Assembly (NCBI RefSeq): GCF_000971115.1
Contig: NZ_BBLV01000001.1
Location: 186,001-250,000, forward strand
Source of the DNA: Demequina gelatinilytica
GTDB taxonomy: Bacteria > Actinomycetota > Actinomycetes > Actinomycetales > Demequinaceae
DNA: 64,000 bases
Direction: 5' to 3'
Part shown: piece by piece, positions 15,741-24,870 of the stretch
Position numbering within the stretch: the first letter of the stretch is position 1
How the letters are laid out: the number at the start of each line of letters is the position of its first letter
Made by a program: the position numbers and the translations under genes
Notes under the pieces: generated by a model
Seen by the model: only the letters and a program-made list of their open reading frames with translations
Database searches by the model: none
Told to the model about the DNA's origin: nothing

Positions 15741-17470
15741 CCGGCCACCTCCTCGGCTCGCAGCTGGGTACTCACGATCTCCTGGTAGGTGGGCGACGTC
15801 TCGAGCAGCTGCGCGTGGGTGCCGCGGTCGACGATGCGTCCGTCCTCCATCACGAGGATCTGGTCCGCCTCGACGATGCTCGACACGCGCTGGGCCACCA
15901 CGATGACGGTCACGTCGGTCACGTCACGCGCGAGGGCGGCGCGCAGACGCGCGTCCGTCGCGGTGTCGAGAGCGCTGAAGGAGTCGTCGAAGATCAGCAC
16001 ATCGGGCTGTCGCACCAGGGCGCGGGCGATGCTGAGGCGTTGACGCTGCCCTCCCGAGACGGTGGTGCCGCCCTGCGCGACCGGGGTGTCGAGCCCGTCC
16101 GGCATGGCGCGCACGAAGTCCTCGCCCTGCGCGATCGCGAGCGCGTCCCACAGCTCCTGGTCGGTGGCCTCCTCACGGCCGTAGCGGAGGTTGGAGCCCA
16201 CGGTGCCGGCGAACAGGTAGGGACGCTGCGGCACCAGCCCGATGCGCGACCACAGGGACTCGAGGCCCGCCTCGCGCACGTCGAGCCCGCCGACCGTCAC
16301 CGAGCCCTCCGTCACGTCGTGCAGGCGCGGGATGAGGCTGATGAGCGTGGTCTTGCCCGCGCCCGTGGAGCCGATGATCGCGGTGGTGGTGCCGCGACGG
16401 GCCGTGAAGGAGATGTCCGACAGGACCGGCTGCTCGGCACCCGGGTAGGTGAACGTCACCTTGTCGAAGACCACCTCGCCGGTGGTGGGGACCTCCGCCG
16501 CGGCATCGTCCCCCTTGACCGTGCTCTCGGTGCCGAGCACCTCGCCGATGCGGTCGGCCGCGACGGCGGCGCGCGGCACCAGGACGAAGAGGAAGGTGGC
16601 CATGACCACCGAGAAGAGGATCTGCGCGAGGTAGCTGAGGAACGCGGTGAGCGCGCCCACCTGCATCTCGCCCGAGTCGATGCGGTAGCCGCCGAACCAG
16701 ATCACCGCCGCGGAACCGGCGTTCACCACGAACAGCACCAGGGGGAACATCGCGGCCATGAGGCGCCCGGCCTTGAGCGCGGACTCCGTGACGAGCGCGT
16801 TGGCGTCGGCGAAGCGCGCCTCCTCGACGGGCTCGCGCACGAACGCGCGCACCACGCGGATGCCGGTGAGCTGCTCGCGCAGCACGCGGTTGATGCCGTC
16901 GATGCGCACCTGCATGCGGCGGAAGTGCGGCACCATCCGCCACACGATGAGCAGCACGATGACGACGAGCAGCGGGATCGCGACCGCCATGATCCAGCTG
17001 AGCTCGGGGTCCTGGTCGATCGCGAGCGCGATGCCGCCGATCAGCGTGAACGGCGTGGTCATGAACATGGTGCACGTCATCACCACGAGCATCTGGACCT
17101 GCTGGACGTCGTTGGTGGTGCGCGTGATGAGCGACGGCGCCCCGAAGTGCTGCACCTCGGCCTCGGAGTACGTCGCGACCCTCCCGAAGACGTCACGACG
17201 CAGGTCGCGCCCCACCCGCATCGCGAGCTTCGCACCGAAGTACACGGCGGTGATGGTGCAGACCAGGCCGAGGAACGACAGCGCGAGCATCCAGCCGCCC
17301 ATGCGCCAGATGTAGTCGGTGTCCCCCGTGGCGACGCCCTTGTCGATGATGTCGGCGTTGAGGGTCGGCAGGTACAGGTTCACGATGGCCTGCGCGCACT
17401 GGAAGACGATCACCCCGACGAGGAGCCTCCAGTACGGCCGGACAGAGCTCACGAGGAGCTTCCAGAGCAT
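15737..17470 (-). CDS. ABC exporter half-transporter, first subunit
   Basis: 577 residues from the ATG at 17470, chosen because AAGGGGA lies just upstream and it begins 4 nt after the tetR stop. Six transmembrane helices (MLWKLLVSSVRPYWRLLVG onward) are followed by a nucleotide-binding domain with Walker A GSTGAGKTT, signature VSGGQRQR and Walker B VLIFDDSFSALD. Walker B ends in D-D instead of D-E, so the catalytic glutamate is replaced by aspartate. This marks the degenerate ATP site usual in heterodimeric exporters. It pairs with the 13746-15740 product. Confidence 0.9.
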   Translation of the reverse strand: MLWKLLVSSVRPYWRLLVGVIVFQCAQAIVNLYLPTLNADIIDKGVATGDTDYIWRMGGWMLALSFLGLVCTITAVYFGAKLAMRVGRDLRRDVFGRVATYSEAEVQHFGAPSLITRTTNDVQQVQMLVVMTCTMFMTTPFTLIGGIALAIDQDPELSWIMAVAIPLLVVIVLLIVWRMVPHFRRMQVRIDGINRVLREQLTGIRVVRAFVREPVEEARFADANALVTESALKAGRLMAAMFPLVLFVVNAGSAAVIWFGGYRIDSGEMQVGALTAFLSYLAQILFSVVMATFLFVLVPRAAVAADRIGEVLGTESTVKGDDAAAEVPTTGEVVFDKVTFTYPGAEQPVLSDISFTARRGTTTAIIGSTGAGKTTLISLIPRLHDVTEGSVTVGGLDVREAGLESLWSRIGLVPQRPYLFAGTVGSNLRYGREEATDQELWDALAIAQGEDFVRAMPDGLDTPVAQGGTTVSGGQRQRLSIARALVRQPDVLIFDDSFSALDTATDARLRAALARDVTDVTVIVVAQRVSSIVEADQILVMEDGRIVDRGTHAQLLETSPTYQEIVSTQLRAEEVAG

Positions 17471-17474
17471 GGGA

Positions 17475-18071
17475 TCAGTCCCCTTCCTTGGCGATACCGC
17501 GCAGGATGAAGTCGGCGAGCTCGGACGGATCCGAGGCACCACCGGTGGTGAGGAACGGCATCGTGGTGCCGAACACCAGGATGCGCAGATAATCGACGGC
17601 TGTCGCGACGGGGACGCGGATCCGGTCCTTGTCCGGTTCGAGCAGGCGCTCGATCACGCCCGTGGTCTCGCCCAGCGGCGGTGCGCCGCGGCCCTTCCCA
17701 CCGTGCCCGCCGTGCCGCGCGTGCTCACGCGGACCCAGCGCGGCCATGAACCGCACCACGCCCGAGACCCGGCTGTGGAGCACGCTCACGATGAGCTCGA
17801 TCTTGGCCTCCAGGCTCAGCGTCGGGTCGACGCCCTCGAGGAAGCCGACGATCTCGCTCGGGTCCATGACCTTCGCGATCGCCGCATCGATGAGCGCGTC
17901 CTTGTCCGCGAACGCGCGGAACACGGTGCCCTCGGCGATGCCGGCGGCCTCCGCGATCTCGCGGGTGGTGACCTCCGTGCCCTTCTCGAGGATGAGCGGG
18001 ATCACCGCGTCGAGGATGTGCGCGCGCCGCTCCTCGACGGGCATGGGGCGCGCGCGGCGCGTGGTGGTCAC
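17475..18071 (-). CDS. TetR family repressor of the ABC exporter
   Basis: 198 residues with an N-terminal TetR helix-turn-helix (RRAHILDAVIPLILEKG, TTREIAEAAGIAEGTVFRAF, DKDALI). The C-terminal ligand domain contains a His/Gly-rich loop (HARHGGHGGKGRG). It is the first gene of tetR-ABC-ABC. The GTG at 18071 has TAATGT 6 nt upstream, and the 18-bp palindrome 18084-18101 fills the space where the -35/-10 spacer should be. Autorepression and control of the exporter are therefore likely; the ligand is unknown. Confidence 0.9.
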   Translation of the reverse strand: MTTTRRARPMPVEERRAHILDAVIPLILEKGTEVTTREIAEAAGIAEGTVFRAFADKDALIDAAIAKVMDPSEIVGFLEGVDPTLSLEAKIELIVSVLHSRVSGVVRFMAALGPREHARHGGHGGKGRGAPPLGETTGVIERLLEPDKDRIRVPVATAVDYLRILVFGTTMPFLTTGGASDPSELADFILRGIAKEGD

Positions 18072-18077
18072 CCGCTC

Positions 18078-18083
18078 ACATTA
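18078..18083 (-). promoter_or_regulatory. -10 box TAATGT of tetR
   Basis: Ends 6 nt before the tetR GTG and abuts the palindromic operator on its upstream side. Confidence 0.6.
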
Positions 18084-18101
18084 AGTGAGTGAGCACTCAC
18101 T
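18084..18101. promoter_or_regulatory. TetR operator, 8-2-8 palindrome
   Basis: AGTGAGTG-AG-CACTCACT, a perfect inverted repeat located immediately upstream of the tetR -10 box. The stop codon of the upstream GNAT gene (18097-18099) lies inside it. Confidence 0.8.
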
Positions 18102-18696
18102 CCGCAACTTCGGGAGGCCGGAGCCTGCGGGCGAAGGTCACCACCGCATCGTCCGCCGCGACCGCCGCGAAGCCGACTCGCGGATAGAAGGCCTGCGCAC
18201 CGCGGTTGGCGCGCTCGGCCACCAGGTGGACCCCGGGCGCCCCCCGCCCTGCGAGCAGCGCGCATGCCGCGTCGATGAGCGCACGTCCCGCACCCCTGCC
18301 CTGCGCCTCGGGCAGCAGGTCGATGTGCAGATGAGCGGGGTAGGCCTCCAGCTCCGGGATGAGCATCCTGGCGGGGTCGGCTGCGGACGGCACCAGCCAT
18401 GCGTCGCCGGCGGTGCGGGGCGGGTGCGTCGCGGCGACCGCGGGCCACCACGCATCCACGAACCACTGCTGGAAGGCACGCGTGTCCGAGGTCCCGAGCA
18501 CGTATCCGACGGCGCCGTCGCCTGGATCCCACACGAGGCAGAAGCCGCCAGGACCGTCGAGGTACGGCGTCGCATAGACGTCCGCGAGCACCGTGTCGTC
18601 CCCGAAGACCCCCGTCGCATCCCGCCCCTGCGCCCCGGTGAGGCGGCAGATGCGCGCGATCGCGTCGCGGTCCTCGAGGGTGGCCGGCCGGATCAT
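18097..18696 (-). CDS. GNAT family N-acetyltransferase
   Basis: 199 residues. It begins MIRPATLEDRDAIARICR, and the acetyl-CoA-binding pyrophosphate loop is LLPEAQGRGAGRALID (about 137-152), followed by GVHLVAERANRGAQAFYPRVGF, the usual motif B end of the fold. The substrate is not deducible. The ATG overlaps the upstream FUSC-like gene by 4 nt, so the two are coupled. Its 3' end runs into the tetR operator, so read-through into the exporter operon is possible. Confidence 0.85.
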   Translation of the reverse strand: MIRPATLEDRDAIARICRLTGAQGRDATGVFGDDTVLADVYATPYLDGPGGFCLVWDPGDGAVGYVLGTSDTRAFQQWFVDAWWPAVAATHPPRTAGDAWLVPSAADPARMLIPELEAYPAHLHIDLLPEAQGRGAGRALIDAACALLAGRGAPGVHLVAERANRGAQAFYPRVGFAAVAADDAVVTFARRLRPPEVAE

Positions 18697-19646
18697 GCGC
18701 CCTCGCCCCAACGCTCGAGCCGGGCGAGGCCGAGCGCGAGCAGCACCGCGAGCACGACCCCGACGACCGTGAGGCCGATGCGCTGGAGCGCGGCGTCCCA
18801 CGCGCCCGCAGCGGAGGCCAGGCCCGCGACGAGCACCAGCGCGGCGGCGGTGAACGCGGCCCCACGGACCTCGTCCCGCGCGAGGGACCAGCCGGTCCCG
18901 ACGACGGCCGCCAGGACCGCGCACGCGCCCCCGAGCCACCCGGGCAGGAGCGACGCGAGCACCGCGCCGGCGAGAGTCCCCACCACCGTGCCCAGCACGC
19001 GCCGGCGGGCTCGTGCGGTGGTCTCGCCGCGCACGGGGATGAGCACCGCGCTCAGCGCGATCACCACCCACATCGAGTGCGCGACGTCGAGCGCGCGGGC
19101 CACCCCGATCGCGATGCCGCTGCCTGCCGCGAGGGCGGCCACGTAGGGCCACGCGATCCGGGCGGGGAGCGGGGTCGGGTCGAGCCTCGCAAGCCCCATC
19201 GCGGCGGCGACCGCGGGAAGCGCGGCGGCCCCCAGCGCGACCCCGACGAAGGCGCCGCCCGGCCCGATCGTCGCGGCGTCCGTCCCCGCCGCGGCGACCA
19301 CCACGGGCGAGATCCCGACCACCGGGCCGTGGCGCAGCACCGCCGGGACCGAGACGAGCGCCGCGGCCGCGGTGAGCAGGCCCACCGCGACCGGGGCATC
19401 GTCCTGCGTGGTCGCCGCCGCGGCGAGCGCGGCGATCACCACGCCGAGCGCCACCGGATGCCACACGGGTCCGCGCTGCAGCGCCATCACGAGCACCATG
19501 AGGCCGCCGAGCGCAGCCCCGACGCCGGCGCCGACCCCCATGACGAGCCCGACGGCCACCGCGACGCCCAGCAGGATCGCGATCAGCAAGGCGGCGAGGC
19601 GCAGCGCCCGACCTGGCGGAAGCAGGCGGGATGGTGACAGCGTCAT
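18693..19646 (-). CDS. FUSC-like membrane protein (putative aromatic acid exporter)
   Basis: 317 residues, almost wholly hydrophobic, with about ten predicted transmembrane helices in two bundles. The second half contains SMWVVIALSAVLIPVRGETTARARRRVLGTVVG-type sequence (about 203-235), the hallmark of the FUSC/YccS-like family. It is shorter than full-length FUSC exporters and lacks their large soluble domain. It is coupled to the GNAT gene. The ATG at 19646 has TAGGCT 6 nt upstream, and its promoter overlaps that of the divergent TRIC gene. Confidence 0.75.
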   Translation of the reverse strand: MTLSPSRLLPPGRALRLAALLIAILLGVAVAVGLVMGVGAGVGAALGGLMVLVMALQRGPVWHPVALGVVIAALAAAATTQDDAPVAVGLLTAAAALVSVPAVLRHGPVVGISPVVVAAAGTDAATIGPGGAFVGVALGAAALPAVAAAMGLARLDPTPLPARIAWPYVAALAAGSGIAIGVARALDVAHSMWVVIALSAVLIPVRGETTARARRRVLGTVVGTLAGAVLASLLPGWLGGACAVLAAVVGTGWSLARDEVRGAAFTAAALVLVAGLASAAGAWDAALQRIGLTVVGVVLAVLLALGLARLERWGEGA

Positions 19647-19652
19647 GCGCTG

Positions 19653-19658
19653 AGCCTA
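19653..19658 (-). promoter_or_regulatory. -10 box TAGGCT for leaderless FUSC-like gene
   Basis: Ends 6 nt before the ATG at 19646. Only 12 nt separate it from the opposing -10 box at 19671, so RNA polymerase cannot occupy both at once. Confidence 0.6.
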
Positions 19659-19670
19659 GGTCCGCGGACG

Positions 19671-19676
19671 TACCCT
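19671..19676 (+). promoter_or_regulatory. -10 box TACCCT for leaderless TRIC gene
   Basis: Ends 6 nt before the GTG at 19683. It lies where the -35 region of the opposing FUSC-like promoter is expected. Confidence 0.5.
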
Positions 19677-19682
19677 CGTGTA

Positions 19683-20636
19683 GTGACGGTCATGCCCGAG
19701 CTCCTCGAGCTCCCTCTCGCCATCAACCTCCTCGCCGTGTTCTTCGGAGCGCTCGGCGGCACCATCCGCGCAGGCGAGGACGAGCACACGGACATCGTCG
19801 GCGTGTTCACGCTTGCGGCGGCGATGGGGTTCGGCGGCGGGATCATCCGCGATGTGCTGCTGGGCAACCTCCCGCCCGCAGCGATCCGTGATCCGTTGTA
19901 CTTCGTGGCGGCCTTCGTGGCGGCCGCGATCGGCATGGGCTTCCTCTACTACCTCCACAAGCTGGGCCGGTTCCTGTGGTGGCTCGACTCGATCATCATC
20001 GGGCTGTTCGCGTGCGTCGGTGTCAACACCGCGCTCCTCGCGGGGGTGCAGGTGCTGCCCGCCGTGGTGATCGGCATGATCGCTTCCGTGGGCGGCCTCA
20101 TGCTCACCGACATCCTCCAGGGACGGCCCTCGTCGATCATGTACCTGGGACCGCCGAACGCCGTGTCCGGCCTCGCGGGCGCCATCACCTACGGTGCGCT
20201 GATCTCGTTCGTGGATCCGGTGGTCACCACCGTGATCGCGACCGTCGCGACCATCGGCGTACGCCTCACGGGACCGCTGTTCCACACCCGGGTCCCCCAG
20301 CCTCGCAAGCACGCCTACGAGCTCAAGGTCCGCACCGCCTTCAAGCGCGCCCGCAAGGAGGGCACGCTGCCCGAGGGCCTCGGCGACCTCGCGCCGGGCA
20401 CCGGCGCGCTGGCCGCGGTCTCCGGCCTGGGAGCCGTGCCGGCGCTCGCCGAGGATCCCGAGGCCATCTCCGCCGCCGCCCCGCACGAGCTGCCGGATGC
20501 GGCAGAGCCCGAGGCCGAGACGATCTACATCGACGAGTACTCCCCCGGCCTGGGCTCGAGCTCGGCGGCGGAGGACTGGATCGCCTCGCTCGAGGACGAC
20601 GAGCCCGAGGGGACCGAGGAGCAGGAGACGGCGTAG
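19683..20636 (+). CDS. TRIC/UPF0126 cation channel protein with long acidic tail
   Basis: 317 residues. Seven transmembrane helices occupy about 1-200 and carry the repeated glycine motifs of the family, GFGGGIIRDVLLGN (about 50-63) and MLTDILQGRPSSIMY in the second repeat. A basic stretch (HTRVPQPRKHAYELK) and a roughly 100-residue Ala/Glu/Asp-rich cytoplasmic tail follow, longer than in typical TRIC/YicG proteins. Members are trimeric K+ channels or glycine transporters. The GTG at 19683 is preferred for its -10 box; an ATG at 19692 is the alternative. Confidence 0.85.
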   Translation: MTVMPELLELPLAINLLAVFFGALGGTIRAGEDEHTDIVGVFTLAAAMGFGGGIIRDVLLGNLPPAAIRDPLYFVAAFVAAAIGMGFLYYLHKLGRFLWWLDSIIIGLFACVGVNTALLAGVQVLPAVVIGMIASVGGLMLTDILQGRPSSIMYLGPPNAVSGLAGAITYGALISFVDPVVTTVIATVATIGVRLTGPLFHTRVPQPRKHAYELKVRTAFKRARKEGTLPEGLGDLAPGTGALAAVSGLGAVPALAEDPEAISAAAPHELPDAAEPEAETIYIDEYSPGLGSSSAAEDWIASLEDDEPEGTEEQETA

Positions 20637-20652
20637 GAGCCCGGATCCGGCG

Positions 20653-21585
20653 CTACAGGCGGACGCCGGTCGCGCCGGGGACGCGCTCGACCGTGTGCAC
20701 GCAGGCCCACGAGTCGCCCCCGATGCCGTCGGCCCACGCGAGACGCCCCGTGCCGAGGCCCGCCTCCGCGAGCCCGGTGCCGAGCACCAGCACCGACGGA
20801 CCCGCTCCCGAGACCACCGCCGCGAGCCCGCGACCGCGGAGCTCGCGCACCATGGACGTCGCGGGGCCCAGCACATCGGCGCGGTAGCCCTGATGGAGCT
20901 TGTCCTCGGTGGCGGCGAAGAGGTCCTCGGGACGTCCGGCGAGCGCGTTGACCAGCAGCGCGGCCCGCCCCACGTTGAAGGCGGCGTCGACGTGGGGCAC
21001 CTTCGCGGGCAGCACCGCGCGCGCCTCCTTGGTGGGCAGCGTCGAGGACGGCACCAGCACCGCGGTCTCGATCTCCGACGCGACCACGAGCGGTCGCGCG
21101 TGCGCCCCCTCGGCGTCCTTCCACGCGACGGTGGCGCCGCCGTAGATCGCGGGCGCGGCGTTGTCGGGGTGCCCCTCGAAGGCGTTGGCGAGGTAGAGGG
21201 CCTCGGCGGCGTCGAGCGCCTCGGGCTCGGCGATGAGCGCACGCGCGGCGACGATTCCGGCCACCACGGCCGCGGCCGAGGAGCCCAGCCCACGCCCGTG
21301 CGGGATGCGGTTGACGGCGCGGATCTCGAGGCCGGTCTGCGACGCGCCCACATGGTCGAGCGCGGCCCGGAGCGCCTGCACCACGAGGTGCGACTCGTCG
21401 CGCGGCAGGGACGATGCACCCTCGCCCTCGATCTCGACCGTCACCGAGGCGGACGCGACGGCGCGCACCTCGAGGTCGTCGATCACGCCGAGCGCCATCC
21501 CGAGGGCGTCGAAGCCCGGTCCCAGGTTGCCCGCGGTCGCGGGCACCGAGACGCGGACGTGGTCGGCGGCGAGACGCATCGCCAT
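20653..21585 (-). CDS. thrB: Homoserine kinase
   Basis: Phosphorylates homoserine with ATP in threonine synthesis; cytoplasmic GHMP kinase. 310 residues with the N-terminal substrate motif SVPATAGNLGPGFDALG (13-29), the ATP loop PHGRGLGSSAAA (about 94-105) and the C-terminal GHMP motif VVSGAGPSVLVLG. It lies 9 nt after thrC on the same strand and ends the hom-thrC-thrB operon. Confidence 0.95.
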   Translation of the reverse strand: MAMRLAADHVRVSVPATAGNLGPGFDALGMALGVIDDLEVRAVASASVTVEIEGEGASSLPRDESHLVVQALRAALDHVGASQTGLEIRAVNRIPHGRGLGSSAAAVVAGIVAARALIAEPEALDAAEALYLANAFEGHPDNAAPAIYGGATVAWKDAEGAHARPLVVASEIETAVLVPSSTLPTKEARAVLPAKVPHVDAAFNVGRAALLVNALAGRPEDLFAATEDKLHQGYRADVLGPATSMVRELRGRGLAAVVSGAGPSVLVLGTGLAEAGLGTGRLAWADGIGGDSWACVHTVERVPGATGVRL

Positions 21586-21594
21586 GGCCGGGCC

Positions 21595-22653
21595 CTACAG
21601 CCCGAGCGCCGCGGCGGCGGCCTCGACGTCGACCGGGATCACGGTGGGCTCGACCGTGCGGTCGCCCAGCGCGGTCGCGGTGTCCTTGAGCCCGTTGCCG
21701 GTGACCGTGCACGTGATGGTCGCGCCCTTGGGCACCTCGCCGAGCGCGGCGGCGGCGAGCAGCCCGGCGATCGGAGCGGCGGACGCGGGCTCGACGAACA
21801 CGCCGACATCCGCGGCCAGGCGGGCCTGGGCGTTGAGGATCTGCGCATCGGAGACGGCACGGATCCAGCCGCCGGACTCGTCGCGCGCCGCGATCGCGAG
21901 GTCCCACGACGCGGGCTTGCCGATGCGGATGGCGGTGGCGATGGTCTCGGGGTCCTTGATCGGGTGCCCGGCCACGAACGGCGCGGCGCCGGCGGCCTGG
22001 ACCCCCCACACGCGCGGGGTGCGGGTCGAGGCACCGGACTCGACGGACTCCTTGAAGCCCATCCAGTAGGCGGAGATGTTGCCCGCGTTGCCGACGGGGA
22101 GCATGTGGATGTCCGGGGCGTCGCCCAACTGGTCGACGATCTCGAAGGCCGCGGTCTTCTGCCCCTGGAGGCGGTACGGGTTGACCGAGTTCACCAGCGC
22201 GATCGGATACTGCTCGGAGAGGTCGCGCACGATGTCGAGGCACTCGTCGAAGTTGCCGTCGACCTGGACCAGGTCCGCACCGTGCACGATCGCCTGCGCC
22301 ATCTTGCCCGCCGCGATCTTGCCCTGCGGGATCATGACGACGCAGCGCAGGCCCGCGTGCGCCGCGTACGCGGCCGCGGACGCGGACGTGTTGCCGGTCG
22401 ACGCGCACACGATCGTGTGGGCGCCCTCCTTCACCACCTGGGTGACGGCGGAGGTCATGCCGCGGTCCTTGAACGAGCCGGTCGGGTTCATGCCCTCGAC
22501 CTTGACGAAGACCTCGGCGCCCACCTCCGACGAGATCGAGGGGGCGTGGACCAGCGGCGTGCCGCCCTCGCCCAGGGAGACGATGCGGTCCCCCTCCTCG
22601 AACGGCAGGCGGTCCAGGTACTCGCGGATGATCCCGCGCCAGACGTGCGCCAC
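21595..22653 (-). CDS. thrC: Threonine synthase
   Basis: PLP enzyme converting O-phosphohomoserine to threonine. 352 residues of the shorter class. The PLP lysine is in [10 protein letters not shown] (about 58-67), followed by the [17 protein letters not shown] phosphate loop and the [13 protein letters not shown] cofactor-binding region. The GTG shares one base with the hom stop (TAGTG), so the two are translationally coupled. thrB follows. Confidence 0.95.
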   Translation of the reverse strand: MAHVWRGIIREYLDRLPFEEGDRIVSLGEGGTPLVHAPSISSEVGAEVFVKVEGMNPTGSFKDRGMTSAVTQVVKEGAHTIVCASTGNTSASAAAYAAHAGLRCVVMIPQGKIAAGKMAQAIVHGADLVQVDGNFDECLDIVRDLSEQYPIALVNSVNPYRLQGQKTAAFEIVDQLGDAPDIHMLPVGNAGNISAYWMGFKESVESGASTRTPRVWGVQAAGAAPFVAGHPIKDPETIATAIRIGKPASWDLAIAARDESGGWIRAVSDAQILNAQARLAADVGVFVEPASAAPIAGLLAAAALGEVPKGATITCTVTGNGLKDTATALGDRTVEPTVIPVDVEAAAAALGL

Positions 22654-23939
22654 TACTCCCCCTCGATCCTCAGGACGGACTTGACCTCGGCCACCGCGTC
22701 CGATGCGCGGAGCCCCTCGACCGTCGCGCGCAGGTCGCGCTCGGGCGCCGCGTACGTGGACAGGATCAGGCCGGCGTGGGTCTGCCCCGGCACCTGGCGC
22801 ACGATCTCGATCCCCACGCCGTGCTTCTCGAACACCGCCGCGACGGACGCGAGCACCCCGGGACGGTCCTCGACCGCCATGCGGATGCAGTAGCGCGTCA
22901 GCGCGGCGTCGATCGGCAGCACCTCGTGCACCGCGTAGTTGGACTCGAGCGGGCCCTTGCCTCCGGTCGCCTTGTGGCGCGCCACGGAGACGATGTCGCC
23001 CAGCACCGCCGAGGCGGTCGGCGTGCCGCCGGCACCCTGGCCGTAGAACATGAGCCCGCCGGCGGACTCGGCCTCGATGAACACCGCGTTGAACGCGCCG
23101 TGCACGCCCGCGAGCGGGTGGTCCTCGCCCACGAGCGCGGGGTGGACGCGCACCGTCACGCCGCCCCCGGTGCGCTCGGCGATCGCGAGGAGCTTGATGA
23201 CCTGACGGGTCTCGCGCGCCGCGATGACGTCGTCCGACGTGATCGCGGAGATGCCCTCGCAGTAGACATCGTCGAGCGCGACGCGCTGGTGGAAGGCGAG
23301 CGACGCGAGGATCGCGGCCTTCGCCGCCGCATCGTGCCCCTCGACGTCCGCCGTCGGGTCGGCCTCGGCGTAGCCGAGGTCCTGCGCCTGCTTGAGCGCG
23401 ACGTCGTAGTCGAGCCCGCGACGCGTCATCTCGTCGAGGATGTAGTTGGTGGTGCCGTTCACGATGCCGAGGATCCGCGTGATGTGGTCTCCGGCGAGCG
23501 ACTCGCGCACGGGGCGGACCAGCGGGATCGCACCGGCGACGGCCGCCTCGAAGTAGAGGTCCACGTTCGCGGCGTCGGCGGCCTCGTACAGCTCCGGACC
23601 GTGCGCGGCGACGAGCGCCTTGTTCGCGGTCACCACGGACGCGCCACCGGCGATCGCCTCGAGGATGAGCGTCCGCGCGGGCTCGATGCCGCCCATGAGC
23701 TCGACCACCACATCCGCCTGCGACACGAGCGCCGAGGCGTCCGAGGTCAGGAGCGCGGGCGGCAGGTGCGGCCCACGGTCCTTCGAGGTGTCGCGGACGT
23801 ACACGCCGATGATCTCGAGCGGCGCTCCCACGCGGGCTGCCAGGTCGTCGGCCTGCTGGGTGAGGAGGCGCACGACCTCGGAGCCGACGGTTCCTGGGCC
23901 GAGGACGGCGACCTTCACTGAGGCAAGGGGGCTGGACAC
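22653..23939 (-). CDS. hom: Homoserine dehydrogenase
   Basis: NAD(P)H-dependent reduction of aspartate semialdehyde to homoserine, the branch point to threonine and methionine. 428 residues: an N-terminal Rossmann fold ([17 protein letters not shown]), catalytic domain with [14 protein letters not shown] and [19 protein letters not shown], and a C-terminal ACT domain ([21 protein letters not shown]) for allosteric feedback. The GTG at 23939 is supported by TAGGCT 7 nt upstream; a GTG at 23918 is less likely. First gene of hom-thrC-thrB. Confidence 0.95.
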   Translation of the reverse strand: MSSPLASVKVAVLGPGTVGSEVVRLLTQQADDLAARVGAPLEIIGVYVRDTSKDRGPHLPPALLTSDASALVSQADVVVELMGGIEPARTLILEAIAGGASVVTANKALVAAHGPELYEAADAANVDLYFEAAVAGAIPLVRPVRESLAGDHITRILGIVNGTTNYILDEMTRRGLDYDVALKQAQDLGYAEADPTADVEGHDAAAKAAILASLAFHQRVALDDVYCEGISAITSDDVIAARETRQVIKLLAIAERTGGGVTVRVHPALVGEDHPLAGVHGAFNAVFIEAESAGGLMFYGQGAGGTPTASAVLGDIVSVARHKATGGKGPLESNYAVHEVLPIDAALTRYCIRMAVEDRPGVLASVAAVFEKHGVGIEIVRQVPGQTHAGLILSTYAAPERDLRATVEGLRASDAVAEVKSVLRIEGE

Positions 23940-23946
23940 GGCCCCC

Positions 23947-23952
23947 AGCCTA
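23947..23952 (-). promoter_or_regulatory. -10 box TAGGCT for leaderless hom operon
   Basis: Ends 7 nt before the GTG at 23939, in the 61-nt divergent region shared with the DUF817 gene. Confidence 0.6.
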
Positions 23953-24000
23953 GCCGAGCGGTCGCCGCCTCCATCCCACATGTCGGGCAGGATGGTCCGC

Positions 24001-24870
24001 GTGGTGGAACGCGACGTCCTCGATCCCGAGCGCTGGCGGTGGCGCCGCCTCGCGCGGTTCGCCGTGGGCTTCGCGTGGCTCGAGCTCCAGTCCCTGGTGT
24101 TCGCCCTCGCGATCTTCGCCGCGCTCGCCGTCACCTCCGTGGTGGAGCTGCCGATCCCGCGCTACGACGCGTTGCTGCTGTTCGCCCTGGTGCTCACCGC
24201 CGTGCTCTGGGCGACCGGCTGGGAGACCACGCGCGAGGTGGGCGTGATCCTGCTGTTCCACCTGGTCGGGCTGGGGCTCGAGCTCTTCAAGGTGCACGTG
24301 GGCTCGTGGGTGTACCCCGACGAGGCCTGGTCCAAGGTGGCCGGCGTGCCGCTGTACTCGGGCTTCATGTACGCGGCGGTCGGCTCGTACATCGTGCAGG
24401 CCTGGCGGCGCTTCGACCTGCGCGTGACCGGCTTCCGCCTGTGGCCCATGACCGTCCTCGCGATCGCGGCCTACGCGAACTTCTTCACCCACCACTGGAT
24501 CCCCGACCTGCGCTGGGTGATCGCCGCGGGCTTCCTGCTCGAGCTGCGCGGCACCCTGGTCCACCTCTCGGTGCGGGGGCACCGCTACCGCATGCCGCTC
24601 GTGCTCTCCTTCGCGGCGATCGGGCTCGCGCTGTGGTGCGCGGAGAACGCCGCCACGCTGCTGGGAGCGTGGGCGTACCCGGACCAGCTGCTGCGGTGGA
24701 CCATGGTGCACGTCGGCAAGGTCGGCTCGTGGGCGCTGCTGGTGTCCCTGAGCTTCGTGATCGTGGCGGCGCTCAAGCACCTCGAGGGGGTGCTCGACGG
24801 GCTCCCGGACGATGCGCCGAGCGCCGTGACGCGCCGGCGGGCGGAGCGTCGGGCTCAGCGGGCGTCGTAG
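24001..24870 (+). CDS. DUF817 (YoaT-like) membrane protein
   Basis: 289 residues with about eight transmembrane helices. The family block KVHVGSWVYPDEAWSKVAGV and the following LYSGFMYAAVGSY are diagnostic of DUF817, as is THHWIPDLRW. Several conserved His, Asp and Trp residues within membrane segments hint at an enzyme or redox role, but the function is unknown. The GTG at 24001 has CAGGAT 7 nt upstream; an ATG at 23992 is the alternative. Its 3' end overlaps the convergent HxlR gene by 16 nt. Confidence 0.8.
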   Translation: MVERDVLDPERWRWRRLARFAVGFAWLELQSLVFALAIFAALAVTSVVELPIPRYDALLLFALVLTAVLWATGWETTREVGVILLFHLVGLGLELFKVHVGSWVYPDEAWSKVAGVPLYSGFMYAAVGSYIVQAWRRFDLRVTGFRLWPMTVLAIAAYANFFTHHWIPDLRWVIAAGFLLELRGTLVHLSVRGHRYRMPLVLSFAAIGLALWCAENAATLLGAWAYPDQLLRWTMVHVGKVGSWALLVSLSFVIVAALKHLEGVLDGLPDDAPSAVTRRRAERRAQRAS

